Assembly (NCBI GenBank): GCA_910585285.1
Contig: CAJUDL010000027.1
Location: forward strand, 1 to 52,409
DNA length: 52,409 nt
Source: an uncultured Muribaculaceae bacterium
Lineage (GTDB): Bacteria; Bacteroidota; Bacteroidia; Bacteroidales; Muribaculaceae
Direction of reading: 5' to 3'
Within the stretch, counting starts at the first letter, position 1. Each line of letters begins with the position of its first letter. Under the pieces are notes generated by a model, which was not told where the DNA came from, did no database searches, and was given only the letters and a program-made list of their open reading frames with translations. Positions 24,363 through 33,305 of the stretch are shown here, one piece after another. A program made the position numbers and the translations under genes.

Positions 24363-25490
24363 ATGACACTGCATATATTCAATCCGGACACAGATTACGC
24401 ATTGGCGTCGAACTCGGAGAACTATACCCCTCCGGTTTCTATTCTGGCAGTAAAAAGCAGCCTTATGCTCCTCCCGGCTCTATATGCAGACCGAGGCGAT
24501 GCCATTCTGCTTCCCAACGACAATCCGGGGTTGCTCACACCCTTGCATCCGTTTGCTGAATTTCTTTCCACAAAAGATATCACCCTGGTTCGTCCGCGTC
24601 ATCTTTCACGATTTATTGAGGAAAGGAAAGATTTGACTATCCGTCCGTGGGGATGGAACCGAACCTTATGCAAGTGGCTCTCATCATTGGGCGTGCCGGA
24701 AAGGATGATTCCATCCGCCGAAGAGATGACTGTTCTTCGCAATCTTTCTCACCGCAAACTCACAATCCCGTTCCTTTTGAATATGAAGGATATCATCAAT
24801 GATGAGATCCGCATTCCCAAGGAATTTACAGCTGTGGAAGATGCATTGGAATTCTGGAATGCAAACAGACTCGATAATCATGAGGTATATTTCAAAGCTC
24901 CATGGAGCAGTTCTGGAAGAGGATTGCAGTTTACCAAAGATCTTGAAAAAAGGCATGTCGAGCCTTGGCTCAGAGGAATCATCCGCTCTCAAGGGAGCGT
25001 CATGGGTGAGATCGCCTATTCAAGAAGTCTGGATTTCGCCACTGAATGGGAATGTCAGAATGGTAAGGCAATGTTTTTAGGTGTTTCAACATTCATTACA
25101 TCCGAAAGAGGGAAATACAAATCAAATGTTGTTGCTCCGCAGGAGAATATCGTGGCATATATTCTTCAGCACATAGATGTTTACGGCAACGGTAATAACC
25201 TTTCTGCAATCATCGAACGTCAGCGACTTCTTCTTGAGAATTATGTCGCGCCATATTATGATGGTCCTCTTGGCATCGATATGCTCGTGACCGGTGACCG
25301 CAATATAAATCCATGCGTGGAGATAAACCTCCGTGATACTATGGGACGGGTTGCGATAGATATACAACAGAGAATAATTTCGCAGAACGCAACTGAATTT
25401 GAGGTGAAATGCCTGCGTCATCTCACAGCCGGTGGAATATTCTCCCCGATGAGCATAATTTCAACACTCCGGGATATAGAAAGCAATTAA
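24363..25490 (+). CDS. ATP-grasp-like protein of unknown function
   Basis: I do not know a named function for this 375-aa protein. It starts I-F-N-P-D-T-D-Y-A-L-A, a pre-ATP-grasp Rossmann-like strand. The centre has V-Y-F-K-A-P-W-S-S-S-G-R-G-L-Q, which looks like the first ATP-binding lysine and the flexible Gly-Ser loop of ATP-grasp ligases. Near the end G-P-L-G-I-D-M-L, then P-C-V-E-I-N-L-R-D-T-M-G-R-V supplies the Glu and Asn that bind magnesium in that fold. It is probably a ligase joining a carboxylate to an amine. It is followed 11 bases later by the DUF2520 gene, so they are likely in one transcript. Confidence 0.6.
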   Translation: MTLHIFNPDTDYALASNSENYTPPVSILAVKSSLMLLPALYADRGDAILLPNDNPGLLTPLHPFAEFLSTKDITLVRPRHLSRFIEERKDLTIRPWGWNRTLCKWLSSLGVPERMIPSAEEMTVLRNLSHRKLTIPFLLNMKDIINDEIRIPKEFTAVEDALEFWNANRLDNHEVYFKAPWSSSGRGLQFTKDLEKRHVEPWLRGIIRSQGSVMGEIAYSRSLDFATEWECQNGKAMFLGVSTFITSERGKYKSNVVAPQENIVAYILQHIDVYGNGNNLSAIIERQRLLLENYVAPYYDGPLGIDMLVTGDRNINPCVEINLRDTMGRVAIDIQQRIISQNATEFEVKCLRHLTAGGIFSPMSIISTLRDIESN

Positions 25491-25501
25491 AATATTGACC
25501 C

Positions 25502-26215
25502 ATGAAGATTAATATCATTGGAAGAGGAAACGTGGCAACACATCTTATCGCAGCTCTTGAGGGGAAAGTGGAAATACGGCAAGTTAATCCTCATTCTCTT
25601 GAGGGATTCGATGAAAAAGCCGACGTGACGATAATATCCGTATCTGACAACGCTATCCGCAAGGTTGCGGAAGCTCTCCCGGCAACTTCCGGCATAATTG
25701 CCCACACCTCCGGCTCAACACCAATCGATGTGCTTGATTGCAGAAAAGAAAAAACGGGAGTGTTTTATCCTCTGCAGACATTCACCAAAGGCGTTGAACT
25801 TGACTATTCAGAAATACCTTTTCTGATAGAGGCAAAAGATACAGACACCGAAAAGACACTCCTTGATCTTGCTGCAAAAATCAGCAATAATGTCAGAATT
25901 GCTGATTCAGAAAAGAGGAAAGCGCTACATGTAGCTTCCGTTTTCGCATGCAATTTTGCAAATCACCTTTGGGCTATTTCCGAAAAACTTCTGAATGATA
26001 ATGGATTGGAATTTGATATAATCCGACCTCTTCTCAAGGAGACACTCCGAAAAACCGAACACCTCTCCCCTTTCGATGCCCAGACGGGTCCTGCCGTAAG
26101 ACGCGACAGCAAAACAATTGATACCCATCTCTCTTTGCTCGAAAACGACAGAGAACTGATGAACATATACCAGACTCTCACCTCCTCTATAATTTCCTCA
26201 CATCACAATAAATAA
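25502..26215 (+). CDS. DUF2520 Rossmann-fold oxidoreductase-like protein
   Basis: A 237-aa protein with an N-terminal NAD(P)-binding fold (I-I-G-R-G-N-V-A-T-H-L, where G-x-G-x-x-A/G is kept as G-R-G-N-V-A) followed by V-T-I-I-S-V-S-D and A-H-T-S-G-S-T, and a helical DUF2520 domain (H-V-A-S-V-F-A-C-N-F-A-N-H-L). It resembles pyrroline-5-carboxylate reductase in plan, but its substrate is unknown. The stop codon abuts repeat copy 2. Confidence 0.82.
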   Translation: MKINIIGRGNVATHLIAALEGKVEIRQVNPHSLEGFDEKADVTIISVSDNAIRKVAEALPATSGIIAHTSGSTPIDVLDCRKEKTGVFYPLQTFTKGVELDYSEIPFLIEAKDTDTEKTLLDLAAKISNNVRIADSEKRKALHVASVFACNFANHLWAISEKLLNDNGLEFDIIRPLLKETLRKTEHLSPFDAQTGPAVRRDSKTIDTHLSLLENDRELMNIYQTLTSSIISSHHNK

Positions 26216-26388
26216 TTCAACTTTCACAAGCGGAAAGTTGAAGTTTATAAGTTTAATAGCGCTGCGCGCAGTTTATAAGTTTATTTGTTTGATGGGAATA
26301 AATAAATGAAGACTCAGTCATATTCATATCGGATAAACTTTTAAACTTATAAACTCTTAAACTTTAAGTTGAAGCTTGCGAAACTTAA
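26216..26388 (+). repeat. Long hairpin repeat, copy 2 of 5
   Basis: This 173-bp copy begins on the base after the DUF2520 stop codon and ends 12 bases before the next ATG, so it fills the whole gap between two same-strand genes that otherwise look like an operon. Ends are TTCAACTTTCACAAGC and GCTTGCGAAACTTAA. Confidence 0.9.
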
Positions 26389-26400
26389 ATATATAATTCA

Positions 26401-26925
26401 ATGAGCGGAATAAACTATGACCTCGCTAAGATCAGAGGTTTCGCATTCGATGTTGATGGAGTTCTGTCTCCATCCGTGATACCGATGTCGCCGGAAGGAG
26501 AACCTCTGCGGATGGCAAACATCAAAGACGGTTACGCACTGCAACTTGCCGCAAAACTCGGTTATAAACTTGCCATCATAACGGGTGGGAACACCTTGGC
26601 TATAAAAAACAGGTTCGAGGCTCTTGGTTTCAAGGATATATTTCAGAAAGCATCCCACAAACTTGAGATATTCCAGAAATGGATGAAGGATAATGAACTA
26701 AATCCGGAGGAAGTAGTTTATTTTGGTGATGACATTCCCGATCTGAAATGCATGCGGGCAGCAGGTTTGCCATGTGCGCCACGCGATGCTACATGGGAAG
26801 CGAGAGAGACTGCCATCTATGTATCGAAATTCGATGGTGGCTATGGATGCGTACGTGACGTAGTGGAACAGGTCTTGAAAGCCAAGGGCGAATGGCTTTC
26901 AGATGCACATGCTTTCGGTTGGTAA
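26401..26925 (+). CDS. KdsC-like HAD phosphatase
   Basis: A 174-aa HAD hydrolase of the YrbI/KdsC type (3-deoxy-D-manno-octulosonate 8-phosphate phosphatase family), acting in Kdo or related sugar synthesis for lipopolysaccharide. The motifs are F-D-V-D-G-V-L-S (nucleophile and acid Asp), I-I-T-G-G (motif II, Thr; the family usually has Ser or Thr here), K for motif III in A-S-H-K-L, and F-G-D-D-I-P-D (motif IV). There is no cap domain insertion, which is typical. It lies directly behind repeat copy 2. Confidence 0.87.
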   Translation: MSGINYDLAKIRGFAFDVDGVLSPSVIPMSPEGEPLRMANIKDGYALQLAAKLGYKLAIITGGNTLAIKNRFEALGFKDIFQKASHKLEIFQKWMKDNELNPEEVVYFGDDIPDLKCMRAAGLPCAPRDATWEARETAIYVSKFDGGYGCVRDVVEQVLKAKGEWLSDAHAFGW

Positions 26926-26952
26926 AATAAGAAGCTGCTTAAAAATTATGTT

Positions 26953-27534
26953 ATGCTGGAAAATCTAAATAAATATCATATTCTTTTGGCAAGCAAATCT
27001 CCGCGACGCAGAGAATTGCTGTCAGACCTGAGGATACCCTTCAGTTCAATCAATCTTGGAGGTATAGATGAATCATATCCCGAAGATATGCCCAAAACTG
27101 AAGTTCCTCAACACATAGCAAATAAAAAAGCTGACGCATATCTTGAAAACATTCACGACAACGAAATGATAATCACTGCCGACACGCTGGTGATAAAAGA
27201 AAACAAGATATACGGCAAACCCAAAAGCAGAGAAGATGCAGAACAAATGTTGAGAGAACTTTCCGGGAAAGTACATACTGTCATCACTGGGGTATGTATA
27301 CTTACCATAGATCGACGCACCTCTTTCACATCAAAGACAGAAGTTAAGTTTGCAGAGCTATCAGAAGAAGACATAAACTACTATGTAGAAAACTATCTTC
27401 CTCTTGACAAAGCCGGTGCCTACGGCATCCAGGAATGGATTGGCTGCGTAGCCGTTGAATGGATAAACGGCAGCTTCTACAACGTCATGGGGCTTCCCGT
27501 CCACCGCCTCTACCAAGAACTCAAACTCTTCTAA
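26953..27534 (+). CDS. maf: Maf-like nucleotide pyrophosphatase
   Basis: A 193-aa Maf/YhdE protein, a housecleaning pyrophosphatase that removes dTTP, UTP or modified nucleotides. Seen are L-A-S-K-S-P-R-R-R-E-L-L (the S-x-S-P-R-R loop), T-A-D-T-L-V, G-K-P-K-S-R-E-D-A, and D-K-A-G-A-Y-G-I-Q-E. It is 27 bases after the HAD gene, in the same transcript, and ends at a terminator. Confidence 0.93.
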   Translation: MLENLNKYHILLASKSPRRRELLSDLRIPFSSINLGGIDESYPEDMPKTEVPQHIANKKADAYLENIHDNEMIITADTLVIKENKIYGKPKSREDAEQMLRELSGKVHTVITGVCILTIDRRTSFTSKTEVKFAELSEEDINYYVENYLPLDKAGAYGIQEWIGCVAVEWINGSFYNVMGLPVHRLYQELKLF

Positions 27535-27537
27535 CAT

Positions 27538-27573
27538 AAAAGGAACATTAGCTTTAAACTAATGCCCCTTTTT
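27538..27573 (+). terminator. Bidirectional terminator between maf and the ROK kinase gene
   Basis: AAAAGG...CATTAG pairs with CTAATG...CCTTTT, with internal mismatches, followed by T's. It lies between convergent genes. Confidence 0.7.
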
Positions 27574-27599
27574 CTATTCGGTAAATGGTAGTATGATTC

Positions 27600-28628
27600 T
27601 TACAGTTCTGGTGAAACAACCGGGACCTCGCTTGATGTGGCAAGTGCTCCGGGAGCTTCATAGCGGTACTTGGCTTCCCAACCGAGAGCAGAAGCGCCAA
27701 GAACTGCTGCATCGCTTTCCTTCAATTCTGAGAGAAGGATTTTTGCTTTGCCTTTGAAGATGGGAAGAACATTTTTATCGTATGCTTCCTTAAGAGGTTT
27801 CATCAAGAGATCCCCACTCTTCGTCAGACCTCCGAAGAGTATAAATGCCTGAGGGCTGGAGAATGCAGTCATATCTGCCATTGCCTCTCCAAGTATCTTG
27901 CCTGTGTATTCAAAGATATCTTTTGCAATCTTGTCACCGGCAATGGCTGCATCATATACATCTTTTGATGTGATTTCTTCAACATCTATGTCACGGAGCA
28001 AAGATGGTTCCTGACGTATCTCGAGGAATTCACGAGCTGTGCGGGCAACACCTGTTGCCGAGCAATATGCCTCAAGACACCCTGTGCGACCACAGCCACA
28101 TACACGACCATTATTGCGTTTCATGATCACGTGACCGAGCTCACCTGCAAAACCATCATGGCCATATACCAACTGACCATTGATCACGATACCGGATCCA
28201 ACACCTGTTCCAAGAGTAATCATGATGAAATCCTTCATACCACGAGCCGCACCATATGTCATCTCGCCAAGAGCAGCTGCATTGGCATCGTTGGTCACCG
28301 CCACAGGAATGCCATTGAAAACACGGCTTACGGTTTCTGCCAAAGGAACCACAGGACCCCAGGGAAGATTCGGAGCACCTACTATCTCACCGGTATAATA
28401 GTTACCGTTTGGAGCACCGATACCGATGCCTTTAATTTTATCTACTGCATCATTTGCCTCAAGAAGACGCATCACAGCCTGATGAAGATCAGCAATATAA
28501 TCTTCAAACTTAGCGTGTTTTTTTGTTTTAACAGAATCGCTTGCAATCACCTGACCGCGAGCGTCAACGATTCCGAACACAGTGTTCGTACCGCCCATGT
28601 CCACACCTATTACATATGGTTTGCTCAT
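27600..28628 (-). CDS. ROK-family glucokinase
   Basis: A 342-aa sugar kinase. The phosphate-binding V-D-M-G-G-T-N-T-V-F-G opens the chain; G-I-G-A-P-N-G, the catalytic N-D-A-N-A-A-A-L-G-E (Asp) and the ROK zinc motif C-G-C-G-R-T-G-C-L-E-A follow. Of the ROK family, the kinases rather than the repressors lack an N-terminal HTH, and none is present here. Glucose is the most likely substrate, with other hexoses or N-acetyl sugars possible. Confidence 0.9.
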   Translation of the reverse strand: MSKPYVIGVDMGGTNTVFGIVDARGQVIASDSVKTKKHAKFEDYIADLHQAVMRLLEANDAVDKIKGIGIGAPNGNYYTGEIVGAPNLPWGPVVPLAETVSRVFNGIPVAVTNDANAAALGEMTYGAARGMKDFIMITLGTGVGSGIVINGQLVYGHDGFAGELGHVIMKRNNGRVCGCGRTGCLEAYCSATGVARTAREFLEIRQEPSLLRDIDVEEITSKDVYDAAIAGDKIAKDIFEYTGKILGEAMADMTAFSSPQAFILFGGLTKSGDLLMKPLKEAYDKNVLPIFKGKAKILLSELKESDAAVLGASALGWEAKYRYEAPGALATSSEVPVVSPEL

Positions 28629-28683
28629 ATCTGAAATTTTTTTTGTTATTATATCGCAAATATAACTAAAATATTCATGAAAT

Positions 28684-28874
28684 TTAAGAAACTGTTTAAA
28701 TTTATTACGAAAAAAATATTATAAAGAATCTTTCGGGAATTTTGAGGTTCTTTTTGGCTGCTTCCGCCAAGTTTCGGCAGTCGAAACCGACAGGTTTCTC
28801 CTTTCTCAACTCGCGGAATCACCTCAAAAATAACTCTCAAACTTCCTCGAAAATAAATTTAAACAGTTTCTTAA
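28684..28874. repeat. MITE-like palindromic element
   Basis: A 23-bp sequence beginning TTAAGAAACTGTTT (28684-28706) is repeated perfectly in inverted orientation at 28852-28874. Next to it, TTTCGGGAA...TTTTGAGG on the left is partly matched on the right in inverted form, and the centre holds GTTTCG-GCAGT-CGAAAC. The whole about 190-bp element could fold into a long hairpin. It occupies most of the gene-free divergent gap 28629-29021 between the ROK kinase gene and clpB. No transposase is present. Confidence 0.8.
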
Positions 28875-29021
28875 GAAATGGATTAAAATATTATTCAACT
28901 TTATGGCACGATATTTGTTATTTAGTTAAAGATTGCAAATTTAACTTAATCTTAAACAGCTGATTAATAGTTATTTTAGCTTCATCTTGTTTAAATAAAT
29001 TATAAATCAATATATTATACT

Positions 29022-31619
29022 ATGAATTTTAACAATTTCACTATCAAATCGCAGGAGGTTGTTCAAAAGGCTATTGATTTTACAAAGCAGTCAGGACAGC
29101 AACAGATTGAACCGGTGCATTTGTTGAAAGCCATCATCTCCGAAAGCGAAACTATAGTCAACTTTATCTTCCAGAAATTAGGAGCCAATCTGAATGGCGT
29201 CAAGATGGGTGTGGATCAGGCTATAGCAGCACTTCCCAAGGTGAGTGGCGGGGATGTGATGTTAAGCCGGGAATCTAACGATGCGCTACAGAAATCGGTA
29301 GATTTCTCCAAATCTATGGGCGATGAGTATGTTTCTGTAGAGGCAATGCTTATGGGAATCCTCAAAACCAAGTGCAAAGCTTCTCAGATACTGAAAGATA
29401 ATGGCGTAACAGAGGATGGCATGAAAGCAGCCATCACTGAATTGCGCAAAGGCAACACTGTTAAAGACCAAAGTGCGGAAGAATCATATCAGGCTCTCAG
29501 CAAATATGCCATCAACCTGAATGATCGTGCCCGCAACGGAAAACTTGATCCGGTGATCGGTCGTGATGAAGAGATTCGAAGAGTGCTTCAGATATTGTCA
29601 CGACGTACAAAAAACAACCCGATGCTGGTTGGTGAACCGGGAACCGGTAAAACCGCAATCGCGGAGGGTCTCGCAATGCGAATAGTTCGCGGAGACGTCC
29701 CTGAGAATCTGAAATCAAAACAAATTTTCTCTCTTGATATGGGTGCCCTCGTAGCAGGTGCAAAATACAAAGGTGAATTTGAGGAACGTCTGAAAGCCAT
29801 CGTCAATGAAGTTACACAAAGTGACGGAGAGATCATCCTCTTCATTGATGAGATACACACACTTGTAGGCGCCGGCAAGGGTGAAGGCGCGATGGATGCC
29901 GCCAACATTCTTAAACCTGCCTTGGCTCGTGGTGAGTTACGGTCGATCGGAGCCACAACTCTTGATGAATATCAGAAGTACTTCGAGAAAGATAAGGCTC
30001 TTGAACGCCGCTTCCAGAAAGTTATGGTTGATGAACCTGATGAAATGTCTGCAATCTCCATCCTCCGCGGACTTAAGGAGAGATATGAAAATCATCATAA
30101 GGTCCGTATTAAAGACGAGGCAATCATTGCGGCGGTGCAGCTCAGCGTGCGTTACATCACAGACCGCTTCCTTCCTGATAAAGCAATCGACCTTATAGAT
30201 GAAGCTGCATCCAAACTGCGTCTCGAAATGGATTCCCAGCCACAAGCTCTTGATGAAGCATCGCGTAAGATCAAACAGCTTGAAATCGAACGTGAGGCGA
30301 TCAAACGGGAGAATGACACATATAAGCTGAAAGAGATTGATGAAGATCTCGCTAACCTCCGCGATACGGAGAAATCGCTTCGCGCAAAATGGAAAGCCGA
30401 GAAAAATGAAATCAATAAGATCCAGCAGAATAAAATCGATATCGAACAGCTGAATTACGAAGCTGATCGCGCCGAGCGTGAAGGTGATTATGCAAAAGTG
30501 GCTGAAATCCGTTATTCTCGAATCAAGCAGAAAGAAGACGAAAATAAGGAGATACAGAAGAAACTGAAAGAACTTCAGGGTGAAGGAGCTATGATCAAGG
30601 AAGAGGTTGATTCTGAAGACATCGCCGAAGTCGTGAGCAGATGGACCGGGATTCCTGTCAAGAAGATGGCTCAGAGCGAAAAAGAGAAACTTCTCCACCT
30701 TGAAGAGGAACTTCACAAGAGAGTTGTCGGTCAAGAGGATGCGATTCGCGCCGTGTCAGATGCAGTGCGTCGTTCACGCGCCGGTCTTAACGATCCTCGC
30801 AGGCCTATCGGATCATTCATATTCCTCGGAACGACCGGTGTCGGAAAAACGGAGCTTGCCAAAGCGCTTGCCGAATATCTTTTCGACGACGAAGATATGA
30901 TGACACGTATCGATATGTCGGAATACATGGAGAAACATTCTGTCTCCCGCCTTGTCGGAGCTCCTCCGGGATATGTGGGTTATGAGGAAGGCGGTCAGCT
31001 CACCGAAGCTGTGAGACGCAAACCTTATAGCGTCGTGCTCTTTGATGAGATCGAGAAAGCTAATCCGGATGTATTCAACATTCTTCTGCAGGTGCTTGAT
31101 GATGGTCGCCTCACCGACAACAAAGGTCGTTTCATCAACTTCAAGAACACCATAATTATCATGACATCCAACATGGGTTCTGATATTATCCGTCAGAATT
31201 TCCAGGGATTTGCAGAGAAGAAGGAGGATGAGAAAGAAGAGATAATCTCCACTACCAAGCAGGATGTCATGGACAGACTCAAACAGATTATCCGTCCTGA
31301 ATTCCTCAACCGTATCGATGAGACCGTGATGTTCACTCCTCTTGACAAGAAAGAGATCCTTGAAATCGTTGACTTGCAAGTCAAGAGCGTCAAGAAGATG
31401 CTCGCATCCAACGGCATCACCCTCGATGTCACAAAAGAAGCACTCGATCTGCTTGCAGATGATGGTTACGATCCTGAGTTTGGTGCTCGTCCCGTGAAGA
31501 GAACTATTCAGAGAATGGTGCTCAACCAACTGTCGAAAGATATCCTCGCACAAAAGGTTGACCGCGAGCATCCGATCATAATTGACCGCAGTGGCGATGA
31601 ACTTATATTCAAAAACTGA
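29022..31619 (+). CDS. clpB: ATP-dependent disaggregase ClpB
   Basis: An 865-aa AAA+ chaperone which, with DnaK, pulls apart protein aggregates after heat stress. The order is an N-domain (1-about 145), NBD1 with G-E-P-G-T-G-K-T and I-L-F-I-D-E-I-H-T-L, a long coiled-coil M-domain (about 400-530, rich in Glu, Lys, Arg), NBD2 with G-T-T-G-V-G-K-T and V-L-F-D-E-I-E-K-A, and a C-terminal D2-small domain. Pore-loop tyrosines are seen in K-Y-K-G-E-F-E and G-Y-V-G-Y-E. A hairpin follows at 31626-31655. I could not identify a heat-shock promoter by eye. Confidence 0.97.
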   Translation: MNFNNFTIKSQEVVQKAIDFTKQSGQQQIEPVHLLKAIISESETIVNFIFQKLGANLNGVKMGVDQAIAALPKVSGGDVMLSRESNDALQKSVDFSKSMGDEYVSVEAMLMGILKTKCKASQILKDNGVTEDGMKAAITELRKGNTVKDQSAEESYQALSKYAINLNDRARNGKLDPVIGRDEEIRRVLQILSRRTKNNPMLVGEPGTGKTAIAEGLAMRIVRGDVPENLKSKQIFSLDMGALVAGAKYKGEFEERLKAIVNEVTQSDGEIILFIDEIHTLVGAGKGEGAMDAANILKPALARGELRSIGATTLDEYQKYFEKDKALERRFQKVMVDEPDEMSAISILRGLKERYENHHKVRIKDEAIIAAVQLSVRYITDRFLPDKAIDLIDEAASKLRLEMDSQPQALDEASRKIKQLEIEREAIKRENDTYKLKEIDEDLANLRDTEKSLRAKWKAEKNEINKIQQNKIDIEQLNYEADRAEREGDYAKVAEIRYSRIKQKEDENKEIQKKLKELQGEGAMIKEEVDSEDIAEVVSRWTGIPVKKMAQSEKEKLLHLEEELHKRVVGQEDAIRAVSDAVRRSRAGLNDPRRPIGSFIFLGTTGVGKTELAKALAEYLFDDEDMMTRIDMSEYMEKHSVSRLVGAPPGYVGYEEGGQLTEAVRRKPYSVVLFDEIEKANPDVFNILLQVLDDGRLTDNKGRFINFKNTIIIMTSNMGSDIIRQNFQGFAEKKEDEKEEIISTTKQDVMDRLKQIIRPEFLNRIDETVMFTPLDKKEILEIVDLQVKSVKKMLASNGITLDVTKEALDLLADDGYDPEFGARPVKRTIQRMVLNQLSKDILAQKVDREHPIIIDRSGDELIFKN

Positions 31620-31625
31620 TATTGA

Positions 31626-31655
31626 TTTGACCGGAATTCATTGATTCCGGTCAAA
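31626..31655 (+). terminator. Hairpin after clpB
   Basis: TTTGACCGGAAT and ATTCCGGTCAAA form a perfect 12-bp stem with a six-base loop; the T tract after it is weak. Confidence 0.65.
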
Positions 31656-31690
31656 CATATTTGTTATCAAATGTGTTTTAATATAAACAA

Positions 31691-31858
31691 TTCAATTTTT
31701 GCAAGCGTAAAATTGAAGTTTATAAGTTTATTACACAATGTGCAGTTTATGAGTTTATTTGTTTGATGCGAATAAATGAAAACTCTGTCATATTCGCATC
31801 TGATAAACTTTTAAACTTATAAACTCTTAAACTTTAAGTTGAAGCTTGCGAAACTTAA
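31691..31858 (+). repeat. Long hairpin repeat, copy 3 of 5
   Basis: This 168-bp copy ends 18 bases before the thioredoxin start. It shows an inner hairpin most clearly: GATGCGAATA...TATTCGCATC (31765-31800). Confidence 0.9.
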
Positions 31859-31876
31859 ATTAAATAATTAAATATT

Positions 31877-32173
31877 ATGGATAAATTTGATGATATCATA
31901 AAATCAGAAAAACCCGTTTTAATTGATTTCTTCGCAACTTGGTGCGGACCATGTAAAATGATGCATCCCGTGCTTGAGGAATTACACGATAAAGTTGGGG
32001 AAAGGGCAAGGATCATAAAAATAGACATTGACAAAAACCAGGAACTTTCCGCTATATACAATGTCCGTTCTGTGCCGACACTGATGATTTTCCAAAATGG
32101 AGAACTCAAATGGCGCACATCCGGTGTGCAATCGGTACAGGCACTTGAACAAGAACTTGAGAAATATTATTAG
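31877..32173 (+). CDS. trxA: Thioredoxin
   Basis: A 98-aa cytoplasmic thioredoxin with the active site W-C-G-P-C-K (Cys23 and Cys26), the buried Asp17, and the cis-proline in S-V-P-T-L. No signal peptide. It is slightly shorter than E. coli Trx at the N-terminus. It is flanked by repeat copies 3 and 4, so each side of the gene carries the same element. Confidence 0.95.
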   Translation: MDKFDDIIKSEKPVLIDFFATWCGPCKMMHPVLEELHDKVGERARIIKIDIDKNQELSAIYNVRSVPTLMIFQNGELKWRTSGVQSVQALEQELEKYY

Positions 32174-32199
32174 ACCGAAACCTTAAAAATTTTCATAGC

Positions 32200-32225
32200 A
32201 GAGGCATCACATTCGCGGTGCCTCT
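32200..32225 (+). terminator. Hairpin terminator after thioredoxin
   Basis: AGAGGCA pairs with TGCCTCT around a 12-base loop, followed by TCGTTTT. Confidence 0.6.
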
Positions 32226-32253
32226 TCGTTTTAATGATATGGCAAGGCAATGA

Positions 32254-32422
32254 TTCAACTTTCGCAAGCGTAAAGTTGAAGTTTAAAAGTTTAATTGCGC
32301 TGTGTACAGTTTATGAGTTTATTTGTTTGATACGAATAAATGAGAACTCAGTCATATTCGCATCTGATAAACTTTTAAACTTATAAACTCTTAAACTTTA
32401 AGTTGAAGCTTGCGAAACTTAA
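32254..32422 (+). repeat. Long hairpin repeat, copy 4 of 5
   Basis: This 169-bp copy lies after the thioredoxin terminator and ends nine bases before the DUF3108 start codon. Ends TTCAACTTTCGCAAGC and GCTTGCGAAACTTAA are identical or nearly so to those of the other copies. Confidence 0.9.
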
Positions 32423-32431
32423 ATTAATGGT

Positions 32432-33196
32432 ATGACAAGATTTTTATTATTTCTGACATTACTTCTGACAACAACATATTCCTCCGCACTGTCGGCAAAG
32501 GGTTTTGAAAATGAAAAGCTTCATTATGTTATAACATATAAATGGGGACTCATCCATAAGGATGCCGGGGACGCAACGCTGTCGCTACGCAACAACGGAA
32601 CGAACTATGATCTGATGCTTGCTGCGAAGACCAAACCGTGGGCTGACAGATTCTATCAAGTGCGAGACACGCTTCTTGGCTCGATACGAATTAAGGATAT
32701 GAAGGCATTGTCATATTCAAAAATAGCCCATGAAAAAGGGAAATACGGAAAAGATGTCATAACATACTCATATTCGGGGAATAAAGCAACCGGATTCTGC
32801 AAACGCTACAAAAGGAATAAAGATGGCAAAATATCGGAATCCGAAAAAACGCTGCATGCAACCGGACCGGTCTATGATATGCTTTCTGTCTTCTATTACT
32901 TAAGGCTAATAAATTATGACGACCTCCAGAAAGGACGTGTAATAAAGGCAACCGTTTTTTCAGGTTCGAAAGCTGAGACAATCACGATAAAGTCTCTTGG
33001 CAAAGAGATGATAAAACTTCGCGATAAAACCAAGCGCGAAGCATATCATATACAGTTTAATTTCACCACGGGAGGTCAGAAGAAATCAAGCGATGACATT
33101 GACACCTGGATCTCCACCGATTCCCAACACATCCCCCTCTACCTTGTCGGACAGCTTCCGGTGGGACAAGTACGAGTCTATTTTACCGGTCAATAG
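32432..33196 (+). CDS. Secreted DUF3108-domain protein
   Basis: A 254-aa protein with a signal peptide (R-F-L-L-F-L-T-L-L-L-T-T-T-Y-S-S-A-L-S-A). The mature part is a DUF3108 domain: F-E-N-E-K-L-H-Y-V-I-T-Y-K-W-G-L-I-H-K-D-A-G near the start, and the closing I-D-T-W-I-S-T-D-S-Q-H-I-P-L-Y. These are predicted beta-rich periplasmic proteins of unknown function, possibly envelope carbohydrate or lipid binding. Confidence 0.85.
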   Translation: MTRFLLFLTLLLTTTYSSALSAKGFENEKLHYVITYKWGLIHKDAGDATLSLRNNGTNYDLMLAAKTKPWADRFYQVRDTLLGSIRIKDMKALSYSKIAHEKGKYGKDVITYSYSGNKATGFCKRYKRNKDGKISESEKTLHATGPVYDMLSVFYYLRLINYDDLQKGRVIKATVFSGSKAETITIKSLGKEMIKLRDKTKREAYHIQFNFTTGGQKKSSDDIDTWISTDSQHIPLYLVGQLPVGQVRVYFTGQ

Positions 33197-33250
33197 TGAT
33201 ATCGTTAGCAAAGATTCCTGAAATTTCATAGGTTTAATTCAAACTTTTAT

Positions 33251-33258
33251 TATCTTTG
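33251..33258 (+). promoter_or_regulatory. -7 promoter element upstream of glutamine synthetase
   Basis: TATCTTTG fits TAnnTTTG and lies 47 bases before the start codon. The -33 region 20 bases upstream lacks TTG, which may mean that an activator is needed. Confidence 0.5.
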
Positions 33259-33305
33259 CGTAATAAACTTAGAAGTTGTTTAAATCCTTAAATCAATAGA
33301 CAACC

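Noticed and set aside
29937..31571. 265-aa and 252-aa minus-strand open frames
   Set aside because: Both are antisense to clpB; Phe/Leu/Ile-rich translations are the mirror of its Lys/Glu-rich coding sequence.
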